64,000 nt of DNA, from the NCBI GenBank assembly GCA_942493245.1, contig OW818685.1, positions 496,001 to 560,000 on the forward strand. Direction: 5' to 3'. Below the pieces are notes generated by a model that was not told the DNA's origin, did no database searches, and saw nothing but the letters and a program-made list of their open reading frames with translations. Below are positions 52,505 through 60,186 of this stretch, piece by piece (position 1 is the stretch's first letter; each line of letters begins with the position of its first letter). Source of the DNA: DAOPYU01 sp942493245 (lineage in GTDB: Bacteria; Sumerlaeota; Sumerlaeia; UBA8349). Position numbers and translations under genes: made by a program.

Positions 52505-53710
52505 TCAATAAATCCGCATCCCGCTGGGGGTGGGTATCCGGGGGGTGGGTGGCTCGGCGATCGTGAAACTTTCGATTGCGTTTCCGGCCGGTTCCACGGC
52601 TTCGAAGTGGAGCCCCTGGGCGTCAATGGCGATCTTGCTGAAGTGGAGTTTGGATGCCGCGGCAACCATGTAGGGCGTGTCTTTCCAGTTGGCGGGCAGG
52701 CTGCGCAGATCCGCGCCCCCGCCGCCGGTCGAGATGTGCTGCACGCCGTTCACGCTGGCCCGCGTGTACCAGTGGTTGTGGCCCCCGATGACCGCCGCAA
52801 CCCCGTAGCGTTCGCAGAGCGGTTGCACCTGTTGCTGGATGCCCTCCTGGTTGCGGGTCGGGTCGGCGGTCCAACCGGGCCAGTGCAGCAGGATAACCTT
52901 CCAGGGCTTGGTGGTGGCTTTCAGATCCTGTTCCACCCACGCCAGTTGGGGGGCGCTCAGGGTTGAAACATTGGTGGTCTGGTCCCAGCCCGCTTCGTAT
53001 TGGTCCACCACGGTCACGTGGAGCGGGCCGTAATCGAAAGACCTCCAGAACGAAGTGGCGTTGGGGTAGGAGTAGGGGAAAAATGTGCGGAAGAGCGAAC
53101 CGCTGCGTTCCTGATTGCCGCGCGCGGCCTGAATGGGGACCGACGCTTCGAGGGCCAGGATATTGGCCATATTGCGGGGGAAAAAGCCGTCCTGCCAGTT
53201 TGCCTTTTTTCCGCCGTCGTCCACCAGGTCGCCCCCGAGCAGGAGCAGGGTCTGGTACCCGGAGTCCTGTTTGAATAGGTTGAGAATGCCCGAACAGACG
53301 AAATCGAAGTTCGCGACGTTGGTGTGGGTGTCGCTGACCACGACGAGTTTTACCGCCGTGGCGTCCGAGGCGGGCGCTGCGCAGAAGGTCCCTGTGGCCG
53401 ACACCGTACCCACCCGCACACGGTAGTAATACCGCTCGCCCGGCGTCAGGTCGGTGAAGGTGTACTGGTACTGGTAATCGCCCTGATAAACCTGAACCCC
53501 CGCGGACTTGAACGTCGAGGCGCTTTCGAGGCGCCAATCCACCACCCCCACCGCAGGGGCGTCCAGTTGCCACAGGACGGTCATCTGGTTCGGCGCGCCC
53601 GGATAGATCAGATATGGCCCCTTCAGGATACTGGCCTGAGCCAATGCGACTCCGCTTCCCGCCTGAAACAGGAACAGCGCGCCGATTCCCCACAACAGAA
53701 ACCTCTTCAT
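52505..53710 (-). CDS. Secreted metallophosphoesterase, purple-acid-phosphatase-like (1)
   Basis: A 401-residue exported protein: signal peptide about 1-25 (LFLFQAGSGVALAQA). A fibronectin-III-like purple acid phosphatase N-terminal domain (about 28-115, KGPYLIYPGAPNQMTVLWQL, YTFTDLTPGERYYYRVRVG) precedes a calcineurin-like phosphoesterase domain. Metal motifs are DTHTN, GGDLVDDGG, ARGNQERSG, LHWPGW and GGHNHWY. The third motif is normally GNHE; here His is Gln. It probably hydrolyses phosphomonoesters or diesters outside the cytoplasm, if the changed site is active. GAGAGGGAC precedes the ATG at 53710. A paralogue lies immediately upstream on the same strand. Confidence 0.9.
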   Translation of the reverse strand: MKRFLLWGIGALFLFQAGSGVALAQASILKGPYLIYPGAPNQMTVLWQLDAPAVGVVDWRLESASTFKSAGVQVYQGDYQYQYTFTDLTPGERYYYRVRVGTVSATGTFCAAPASDATAVKLVVVSDTHTNVANFDFVCSGILNLFKQDSGYQTLLLLGGDLVDDGGKKANWQDGFFPRNMANILALEASVPIQAARGNQERSGSLFRTFFPYSYPNATSFWRSFDYGPLHVTVVDQYEAGWDQTTNVSTLSAPQLAWVEQDLKATTKPWKVILLHWPGWTADPTRNQEGIQQQVQPLCERYGVAAVIGGHNHWYTRASVNGVQHISTGGGGADLRSLPANWKDTPYMVAAASKLHFSKIAIDAQGLHFEAVEPAGNAIESFTIAEPPTPRIPTPSGMRIY

Positions 53711-54075
53711 AAGATCCGGGTCCCTCTCCGTTTCTTGATCAATAATCCCCAAAGCCGGGTGAATTCGGATCGCACCGGGCCTCAAAGAACAGTTATTATA
53801 AGAGATTGGAGGCGGGCCGCGCTATGGAAAACCGTTGAGCGCTGGCGTCGCCAGAATTGTGTGTGTCTTTCAGAATTCCACCCTATAACAGGACTGGGCA
53901 TAAAGACTGTGCAGTTCTAGGAGCGCCGTCACAATCTATTGAATCGTGCGTTTCCGATGTGAAACTTCCCGAGCCCCAAACCTTTGGAGGGAGGTGCGCA
54001 TGTTGGAACCGGGATTTTTTTGCAGGGAGTTCCTGCCGTCGTAATGATTATCCGAATCCTTTGGGCGTCCCCTTT
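53711..54075. other. Intergenic region between the two phosphoesterase paralogues
   Basis: About 365 bases with no supported gene and none of the repeat families seen elsewhere. It probably contains the promoter of the first phosphoesterase and the 3' end of the second transcript, but I could not identify either signal. Confidence 0.35.
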
Positions 54076-55320
54076 TCAATCCTTATAGGGGCTGGGGTGG
54101 GGTGGGGTGGGCAGGGTAAATGTATCCAGGACTTTCCCATCCGGTTCCACCGCCTCAAGGTGAAAGCCGTTTTCGTCAATGGCTACCTTGCAGAAATGCC
54201 GGCGGGGAATCGCCACTTTCAGGTAGGGCCATGAATCGGTCCGGGGATTCACTTCGCAGAGCGACGCGCCGCCACCGGCGGTGGTGATGTGTTGGACGCC
54301 GTCCACTTCCGCCCGGGCGTAACAGTGGTTGTGGGCCGAGAAGACCGCCGCCACGCCGAATTCCCGGCAGAGCGGCTGGATTTGTTCCTGAACGGATTCG
54401 CAGTTTCCATGCTGCCCGGTGGACCAACCGGGTTTGTGTAACAGGATAATCTTCCAGGCTTTCGAGGTGGTGGCCAGGTCGCGCCGGAGCCACTCCATCT
54501 GAGCCTCGCCGATTTTCCGCGGGTCGTATTCGTAATTGTCCTCGAACTGGTCCAGAACGGTCACGTGGAGTGGGCCATAGTCGAAAGAACCGAAGGACTG
54601 GCCGCTCGGGCAATAGGGATAGGGCCAGTATTTGCGGAACAGAACCCCATCGCGCTCGTGGTTGCCGCGCGTGGCGTGGATGGGGAGCCGGGCTTGAATC
54701 GCCTTCAGGTTGTCCCATTCCTGCCCAAAGAACTGCTCGCTCCACAGTTTTTCCTCGTCTCCATGATCCACAAGGTCACCCGAATGGAGCAGGAAGGTCT
54801 GATAATCCGGTTCCCGTTCCAGGACTTTTAAAATGCCGGCGGCGACTTTGTCGTGGCGCGCCACATTGGCGCGTGTATCGCCATAGACCAGGAACTTGAC
54901 TGACGTGGCGTTGTCCTCCGGCGCCGAACGAAATGATCCGGAAACTTTCTGGTCGCCCGCCTGGAGTTCATAAACATAACGCTGCGCGGGCGCCAGCCCC
55001 GTGAAGGTGTGCTGATACTGAAAGTCATTGACATAAGTGGGGATGTAAACCGACTGCGACTCTGAGGACGATTCCGTCCGCCAGCTCAGGGTACAGGACG
55101 ACGGCGCGTCGAGTTGCCAGAGGACGGTCATGGAATCCGGCTTGCCCGGATAGATCAGGTAGGGGCCTTTCTGAATACCCTTTTCGCGGGGGATCATCCG
55201 GGAAGTTTTCTTTTCCCGTATCGGTGTCTGGTTTTTCAGGTACGTTCTGGTTGCCTGGGCCGTGACACACAAGGCTAAAACAAGTGTTCCGGCCAGCAGG
55301 ATTTTTTTCAGGTTTCGCAT
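54076..55320 (-). CDS. Secreted metallophosphoesterase, purple-acid-phosphatase-like (2)
   Basis: A 414-residue paralogue of the neighbouring phosphoesterase. The signal peptide covers residues about 1-23 (LLAGTLVLALCVTAQA). The fibronectin-like domain repeats KGPYLIYPGKPDSMTVLWQL almost exactly. Metal motifs are GDTRAN, SGDLVDHGDEE, TRGNHERDG, LHKPGW and SAHNHCYAR. GNHE is intact here, while the first motif has Arg instead of His, which is usual for purple-acid-phosphatase-type members. The last motif reads AHNH rather than GHNH. AAGGGGATCTAC precedes the ATG. The pair shares gene order and probably arose by tandem duplication. Confidence 0.9.
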   Translation of the reverse strand: MRNLKKILLAGTLVLALCVTAQATRTYLKNQTPIREKKTSRMIPREKGIQKGPYLIYPGKPDSMTVLWQLDAPSSCTLSWRTESSSESQSVYIPTYVNDFQYQHTFTGLAPAQRYVYELQAGDQKVSGSFRSAPEDNATSVKFLVYGDTRANVARHDKVAAGILKVLEREPDYQTFLLHSGDLVDHGDEEKLWSEQFFGQEWDNLKAIQARLPIHATRGNHERDGVLFRKYWPYPYCPSGQSFGSFDYGPLHVTVLDQFEDNYEYDPRKIGEAQMEWLRRDLATTSKAWKIILLHKPGWSTGQHGNCESVQEQIQPLCREFGVAAVFSAHNHCYARAEVDGVQHITTAGGGASLCEVNPRTDSWPYLKVAIPRRHFCKVAIDENGFHLEAVEPDGKVLDTFTLPTPPHPSPYKD

Positions 55321-55672
55321 GTAGATCCCCTTATCTCTTGCGCAGGATTCGGAGGAGAATCCCGAGGGTGTTCGGCCTTCACCGAGTCGGCGTTATCCGG
55401 CGGGTCGGTTTTCTTCCACTGGGAAGCCTTTATTCGCCGGGCCGGTGGGAGCATTGACGGTACAACGCCGCCCGATCTCTGATTTCATAATAGTCAGTCC
55501 CTGACGTGGACCCTACTGAATCCTTCCATAATTCGGTGTCAGGATTTTTGCCCGCGCTCTTGACAGAAAGGGGGGGGATTCCCTATGGTAGTTCTGTTTC
55601 GGTGGGCAAATGAGGCGCGCAGGGCGACGTTCCAGAATCGGTATTTTTGCGCGCGCGAGAAAGGGCTTTTCG
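55321..55672. other. Intergenic region without a supported gene
   Basis: About 350 bases between the divergent phosphoesterase 2 and aldo/keto reductase genes. CTTGACAG at about 55559-55566 resembles a -35 box, but no good -10 follows at 17 bases. Nothing else stands out. Confidence 0.35.
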
Positions 55673-56662
55673 ATGATCTACCTTGCATCTCCAACACGTT
55701 ATCAGGTCATGCCATACCGGCGGTGCGGGCGCAGTGGAGTGCGTCTGCCGGCGCTTTCGCTCGGTTTGTGGCACAACTTCGGAGGTGTGGACGTGTACGA
55801 GAACAGCCGCGCCATCGTGTTGCGCGCGTTCGACTGCGGGATCCTTCATTTCGATCTGGCCAACAACTACGGCCCCCCGCCCGGTTCCGCCGAAGAAACT
55901 TTCGGGCGCATTCTGCGTCAGGATCTGGCGTCCTACCGCGACGAACTGATCGTCTCGACCAAGGCGGGTTACCTGATGTGGCCCGGCCCCTACGGGGAAT
56001 GGGGGTCGCGCAAGTATCTTCTCTCCAGTCTCGATCAGAGCCTGCGGCGGATGGGGCTGGACTATGTGGATATTTTCTACTCGCACCGTCCAGACCCCGA
56101 CACCCCGCTGGAGGAGACGATGGGCGCGCTGGATCAGGCCGTGCGTCAGGGCAAGGCGCTCTATGCCGGTATCTCGAATTATCCCGCGGACCAGACGGCC
56201 CGCGCCGCCGCCATCCTGCGCGAAATGGGAACCCCCTGTCTGATCCATCAACCCAAGTACTCGATGTTTGTCCGGTGGGTCGAGGAGGGGCTGCTCGATG
56301 TCCTCGAACGCGACGGCATGGGGTGTATCGCTTTTTCGCCCCTGGCGCAGGGGTTGCTCACCAACCGGTACCTGCGCGACATACCGGAGGACTCGCGTGC
56401 CGCCAAACCCCACGGGTACCTGCAGGCCGAGAGCGTCAATGCGGAGACCCTGACGCGCGTGCGGGCGCTCCACGAGGTGGCCGCCGGGCGCGGCCAGAGT
56501 CTGGCGCAGATGGCCCTGTCTTGGGTTCTGCGTGACGAGCGCGTGACGTCGGCTCTCATTGGTGTCAGCCGACTTGAGCAACTCGAGGACAATCTGGCCG
56601 CAGTGGCCCATCTGACGTTCAGCCCCGAGGAACTCGACGCGATCGAGCGCATTCTGGCCTGA
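55673..56662 (+). CDS. Aldo/keto reductase (YghZ/Kvbeta-like)
   Basis: A 329-residue NADPH-dependent aldo/keto reductase of the group containing E. coli YghZ (L-glyceraldehyde 3-phosphate reductase) and Kv-channel beta subunits. The catalytic tetrad appears as Asp in HFDLANNYGPPPGSAE with Tyr (residues about 63-68), Lys in VSTKAGYLMWPGPYGEWGS (about 99) and His in FYSHRPDPDTP (about 141). The insertion GYLMWPGPYGEWGSRKYL is characteristic of this group. AAAGGG precedes the ATG at 55673. It has no evident operon partner; the rex promoter lies about 210 bases downstream. Confidence 0.93.
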   Translation: MIYLASPTRYQVMPYRRCGRSGVRLPALSLGLWHNFGGVDVYENSRAIVLRAFDCGILHFDLANNYGPPPGSAEETFGRILRQDLASYRDELIVSTKAGYLMWPGPYGEWGSRKYLLSSLDQSLRRMGLDYVDIFYSHRPDPDTPLEETMGALDQAVRQGKALYAGISNYPADQTARAAAILREMGTPCLIHQPKYSMFVRWVEEGLLDVLERDGMGCIAFSPLAQGLLTNRYLRDIPEDSRAAKPHGYLQAESVNAETLTRVRALHEVAAGRGQSLAQMALSWVLRDERVTSALIGVSRLEQLEDNLAAVAHLTFSPEELDAIERILA

Positions 56663-56873
56663 GGCGCAGACGAAGAATTTCGTTCCAAATCCACAAATGA
56701 ACCGTTGGCGCCGGGATTTTGTTTCCGGCGCTGAACGCGCAGATAGAGCGACCGAGCACCGGAAGGAGCCGCCGGGAGGAGGGGATTTTTTTGCCTTTCC
56801 CCCGGGGTTTTCGGCGGGAGAGGGGTTCTTGTTTGTTTCAAGCGGGGGCGGGGATTTTTTTGGAAAAACGGGG

Positions 56874-56903
56874 TTGACAAAGCGCGGGCCAAGCGACTAT
56901 TGT
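56874..56903 (+). promoter_or_regulatory. Promoter of the rex-hyd operon
   Basis: TTGACA (56874-56879) is a perfect -35 box. TATTGT (56898-56903) is an acceptable -10 at an 18-base spacing. The Rex operator overlaps the -10, which fits repression by blocking RNA polymerase. Confidence 0.65.
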
Positions 56904-56934
56904 GAATAACGTCACAGCGTTATGCAATTCACAA
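56900..56934. promoter_or_regulatory. Rex operator, with extended palindrome
   Basis: TTGTGA-ATAACG-TCACAG (56900-56917) matches the Rex consensus TTGTGA-N6-TCACAA with one mismatch. A second half-site ATTCACAA at 56927-56934 makes a larger inverted repeat with TTGTGAAT at 56900-56907. The site overlaps the putative -10 and lies 15-49 bases before the rex start codon. Rex is released from such sites by NADH, so the operon should respond to the NADH/NAD+ ratio. Confidence 0.82.
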
Positions 56935-56948
56935 AGGAGTGAATTGGT

Positions 56949-57584
56949 ATGACTTCGGAAAAAGTGATCGGGCGGCTGAGCCTCTACAGGCGACTCCTGA
57001 AATCCCAGCAGGCGCTGGGCCTTTCCCATATTTATTCGCACGATCTGGCTGGGCTGGCGGGCAACACGGCCGCTCAGGTGCGGCGCGACCTGATGGGGAT
57101 TGGGTTCACGGGGAGTCCCGCCCGGGGGTACCATGTCGGGTATCTGATCGAGGCGATTTGCCGTTTTCTGGATCCTCCCGCTCCGCAGCCGATTGTGCTG
57201 GTGGGGTTGGGGAATCTGGGTCGCGCCCTGTTGGCCTATTTTCCGCGCCGTCGCCCCCACCTGACCATTGTGGGGGCGTTTGATGTGGATCCCGCCAAGG
57301 TGGGCCGGGTGGTGTTGGGGTGCCGTTGCTATGCGTGGGAGGATATGGAGCGCATTGTTTCGGAGACGGGGGTGGAGGTGGCGGTTCTGGCGGTTCCCGC
57401 GTCCGAAGCGCCGATGGCGGCGGATCGTCTGGTGCGGGCGGGGGTGCGCGGTTTGTTGAATTTTGCCCCTGCTCCCTTGCCGGTTCCGGGGCATGTGCAT
57501 GTGGAAAACATTGATTTGACGATGTCGCTCGAGAAAGTGGCTTTTTTTGCCCGGCGCGGCAGCGCGGTGGCAGCGGTGGGTTGA
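56949..57584 (+). CDS. rex: Redox-sensing transcriptional repressor Rex
   Basis: A 211-residue Rex repressor. The N-terminal winged helix (residues about 5-65) has RRLLKSQQALGLSHIYSHDL and AAQVRRDLMGIGFTGSPARG. The Rossmann domain has VLVGLGNLGRALL (about 82-94) for NADH and the family region AVPASEAPMAADRL. The C-terminal helix (about 193-211), which swaps between subunits, contains MSLEKVAFFARR. AAGGAGTGAATTGG precedes the ATG. A Rex site lies on its own promoter, so it should be autoregulated and control the six hydrogenase-related genes that follow on the same strand. Confidence 0.95.
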   Translation: MTSEKVIGRLSLYRRLLKSQQALGLSHIYSHDLAGLAGNTAAQVRRDLMGIGFTGSPARGYHVGYLIEAICRFLDPPAPQPIVLVGLGNLGRALLAYFPRRRPHLTIVGAFDVDPAKVGRVVLGCRCYAWEDMERIVSETGVEVAVLAVPASEAPMAADRLVRAGVRGLLNFAPAPLPVPGHVHVENIDLTMSLEKVAFFARRGSAVAAVG

Positions 57585-57658
57585 CCCAGACGCCCCCGCC
57601 CCGCGTGTTGTTCCGGGTGTGAACGAATACAAGAGGTATCAGGAAGGATGTTTTGATC

Positions 57659-58153
57659 ATGATGATGATTGCTGCAGCATCTCCTTCGACCCAGGCGGTT
57701 CTGGCGAAGTATCCCGCGGCGCAGCGCGATGACCTGATTCCGATTCTGCAGGAAGTGCAGGAGATCGAAGGGTTTTTGTCGCGTGAGGCGGTCGTTCAGG
57801 TGGCGAACCATCTGAAACTGCCGGCCAGCAAGGTGTATGGCGTGGCTACGTTTTACAACCAGTTCCGCTTTCAGCCGTTGGGGCGGTACCACGTTCAGGT
57901 TTGCCGTGGCACGGCCTGCCACGTCAAGGGTTCCGGCGCGATTCTGGATGCGTTGAAGAAGGAACTGGATGTGGATGTGAATCAGACTACCCGCGACGGG
58001 CAGTTCAGCCTCGAGGTGGTGGCCTGTATCGGCGCGTGCGGTCTGGCGCCGGTGATCAATATCAACGGCGAGTTTCATGCGCGTTTGACCCCGGATTCCG
58101 TGGAAGAAATCATCGAGTCCTATAAGAGCAAAGCGGAGGTCCAAAATGGCTGA
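57659..58153 (+). CDS. hydC: Trimeric [FeFe]-hydrogenase subunit HydC (NuoE-like, [2Fe-2S])
   Basis: A 164-residue thioredoxin-like ferredoxin related to NuoE. The four cluster ligands are CRGTAC and CIGACG (about residues 84, 89, 125 and 129), as expected for a [2Fe-2S] centre. The N-terminal three-helix part has LIPILQEVQEIEGFL and VYGVATFYNQFRF, typical of NuoE/HndA. It would carry electrons within a cytoplasmic HydABC or HndABCD-type hydrogenase. The ATG at 57659 has AGGAAGG upstream; a TTG 6 bases earlier is less likely. It starts 74 bases after rex and overlaps hydB by 8 bases. Confidence 0.93.
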   Translation: MMMIAAASPSTQAVLAKYPAAQRDDLIPILQEVQEIEGFLSREAVVQVANHLKLPASKVYGVATFYNQFRFQPLGRYHVQVCRGTACHVKGSGAILDALKKELDVDVNQTTRDGQFSLEVVACIGACGLAPVININGEFHARLTPDSVEEIIESYKSKAEVQNG

Positions 58154-60137
58154 GAATGTGGCAGTGGAAGAATCCTGTCCGAAGTGCCTCGAAATGCCGT
58201 GTCATTGTACCGATCCGGAGTTGTTGCAACTGTTGTCGGAGGGGCGCGCGGCGAAGTCCGGGAAGTGGAGTGAAGAGAATCTGGCGCGTTTACGGCGCGA
58301 TCGCGTGGAAGAGCCGGTGATTTTCGTCGGCGCGGGGACGTGCGGTCTGGGCGCGGGCGCGGCCAAAACGATCGAGACGGCCAAGGCCTGGCTCGAACGC
58401 CGGGGGCAGGGCGGGCAGGTGGTCGAGGTTGGCTGTATCGGCCTGTGCTCGGCTGAGCCGCTCATGGATGTGCAGTTGCCCGGGCGCACGCGGCTGGCTT
58501 TTCAGGCGGTAACGTCGGACAAGGTCGAGGCCATTCTGGATTCGGTGTTTGCGCAACAGGCGCCCGAGGGCGAGCAGGTGTTGGCGCAGTTTTCCCAGGA
58601 GGGTCTCGAGGCCTGGTCGGGAGTGCCGACTTTAAACGAGCATCCGTTCTTTGCGCCGCAGATGCGCTGGGTGCTGGCCAACTGCGGTCTGATGGACCCG
58701 ACGAGCCTGGATGAGTATATCGCCCGGGGGGGATACCGGGCGCTGGCGATGACGTTGCAGGGCAAGACGCCCGCCGAGGTGTGCGATACCGTGGAACTGA
58801 GCGGGTTGCGGGGCCGCGGCGGCGGTGGGTTCCCGACGGGCAAAAAGTGGAAATTCGCGCTGGCGATGCCGTCCGACAAGAAATACCTGATCTGTAACGC
58901 CGACGAAGGCGACCCGGGCGCGTTCATGGATCGCGCGGTGATCGAAGGCGATCCGCACCGGTTGCTCGAAGGGATGGCGATCGCGGCGTACGGGATGGGC
59001 GCGACGAAGGCGTATGTCTATATCCGCGCGGAGTATCCGCTGGCGATAGACCGTCTGTACCTCGCTCTGGCCAAGGCCAAAGAGGCGGGGCTGCTGGGCA
59101 AGAACATCCTGAATACGGGTTTCGATCTCGAAATCAAAGTGAAGAAGGGCGCGGGCGCTTTTGTGTGCGGCGAAGAGACGGCACTGATCAACAGTGTGGA
59201 AGGCCGCCGTGGCATGCCGCGGCCCCGTCCGCCGTTCCCGGCGGTGTCGGGCGCGTTCGGCAAGCCGACCATCATCAACAACGTCGAGACGCTGGCCAAT
59301 GTGCCGAAGATTCTCGAGAAGGGCGCCGAGTGGTTCAGCGCCGTGGGGACCGCGACGAGCAAGGGCACCAAGGTTTTCGCGCTTTCCGGCAAGGTGGAGC
59401 GCACGGGTCTGGTGGAAGTGGCGATGGGTACGCGCATGCGCGACATCATTTTTGCGATTGGCGGTGGTGTGGCGCCCGGGCGGACCTACAAGGCGGCGCA
59501 GATCGGTGGGCCGTCGGGTGGGTGTATTCCGGAAAAACAGCTGGATATCGAAATTGATTACGAGTCGCTCAAGACCGTGGGCGCCATGATGGGTTCGGGC
59601 GGTCTGGTGGTGATGGACGACAAGAACTGCATGGTGGACGTGGCGAAGTTCTTCATGGACTTCATCCAGCGCGAGAGCTGCGGCAAGTGTATCCCGTGCC
59701 GCGAAGGAACGCGTCGCATGCTCGAGATTCTGCGCCGCATCACGCGCCGCCGCCGCAGCGAGAAGGGGTACGACGCGCTCGAGCGGTTCATGGGGGTCAT
59801 CCAGTTGGAGCAGTTGGCCAAGGTGATCCAGGACACGAGCCTGTGCGGGCTGGGCCAGACGGCGCCCAACCCGGTGCTCAGCACGCTGCGTTGGTTCCGC
59901 GAGGAGTACGAGGAGCACGTGTACGACCGCCACTGCCGCGCGGGCGCCTGCCGCGAATTGCTGCTCTACCGGATCGACACGGAGAAGTGCATCGGGTGTA
60001 CGGCGTGCGTGCGCAAGTGCCCGGCCGACGCGATTGTGGGTTCGCGCCGCGCGCCCCACTTCATCGTGGCGGAGAAGTGCATCGGTTGCGGCGCCTGTTC
60101 CGAGGCCTGCCGGTTCGAGGCGGTGATCGCCGAGTGA
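58146..60137 (+). CDS. hydB: Trimeric [FeFe]-hydrogenase subunit HydB (NuoF-like, NADH/FMN flavoprotein)
   Basis: A 663-residue NAD(H)-dependent flavoprotein. An N-terminal Cys-rich tip (CPKCLEMPCHC, residues 11-21) precedes a NuoE-like [2Fe-2S] domain (about 55-140; GAGTCGLGAGAA, GCIGLCSAEP). The NuoF core has the NADH loop GRGGGGFPTGKKW (about 225-237), FMN-binding NADEGDPGAFMDR, GAGAFVCGEETALINSVEG, and the [4Fe-4S] ligands in ESCGKCIPCREGT. The C-terminus adds two [4Fe-4S] ferredoxin clusters (CIGCTACVRKCP, CIGCGACSEACR). In HydABC enzymes this subunit binds NAD and the bifurcating FMN. GGAGG precedes the ATG, which lies inside the 3' end of hydC. Confidence 0.95.
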   Translation: MAENVAVEESCPKCLEMPCHCTDPELLQLLSEGRAAKSGKWSEENLARLRRDRVEEPVIFVGAGTCGLGAGAAKTIETAKAWLERRGQGGQVVEVGCIGLCSAEPLMDVQLPGRTRLAFQAVTSDKVEAILDSVFAQQAPEGEQVLAQFSQEGLEAWSGVPTLNEHPFFAPQMRWVLANCGLMDPTSLDEYIARGGYRALAMTLQGKTPAEVCDTVELSGLRGRGGGGFPTGKKWKFALAMPSDKKYLICNADEGDPGAFMDRAVIEGDPHRLLEGMAIAAYGMGATKAYVYIRAEYPLAIDRLYLALAKAKEAGLLGKNILNTGFDLEIKVKKGAGAFVCGEETALINSVEGRRGMPRPRPPFPAVSGAFGKPTIINNVETLANVPKILEKGAEWFSAVGTATSKGTKVFALSGKVERTGLVEVAMGTRMRDIIFAIGGGVAPGRTYKAAQIGGPSGGCIPEKQLDIEIDYESLKTVGAMMGSGGLVVMDDKNCMVDVAKFFMDFIQRESCGKCIPCREGTRRMLEILRRITRRRRSEKGYDALERFMGVIQLEQLAKVIQDTSLCGLGQTAPNPVLSTLRWFREEYEEHVYDRHCRAGACRELLLYRIDTEKCIGCTACVRKCPADAIVGSRRAPHFIVAEKCIGCGACSEACRFEAVIAE

Positions 60138-60186
60138 CGAATGACGCCGCCCACGGGCGGCCCGAAGAATAAGGAGAGGGATTCTC

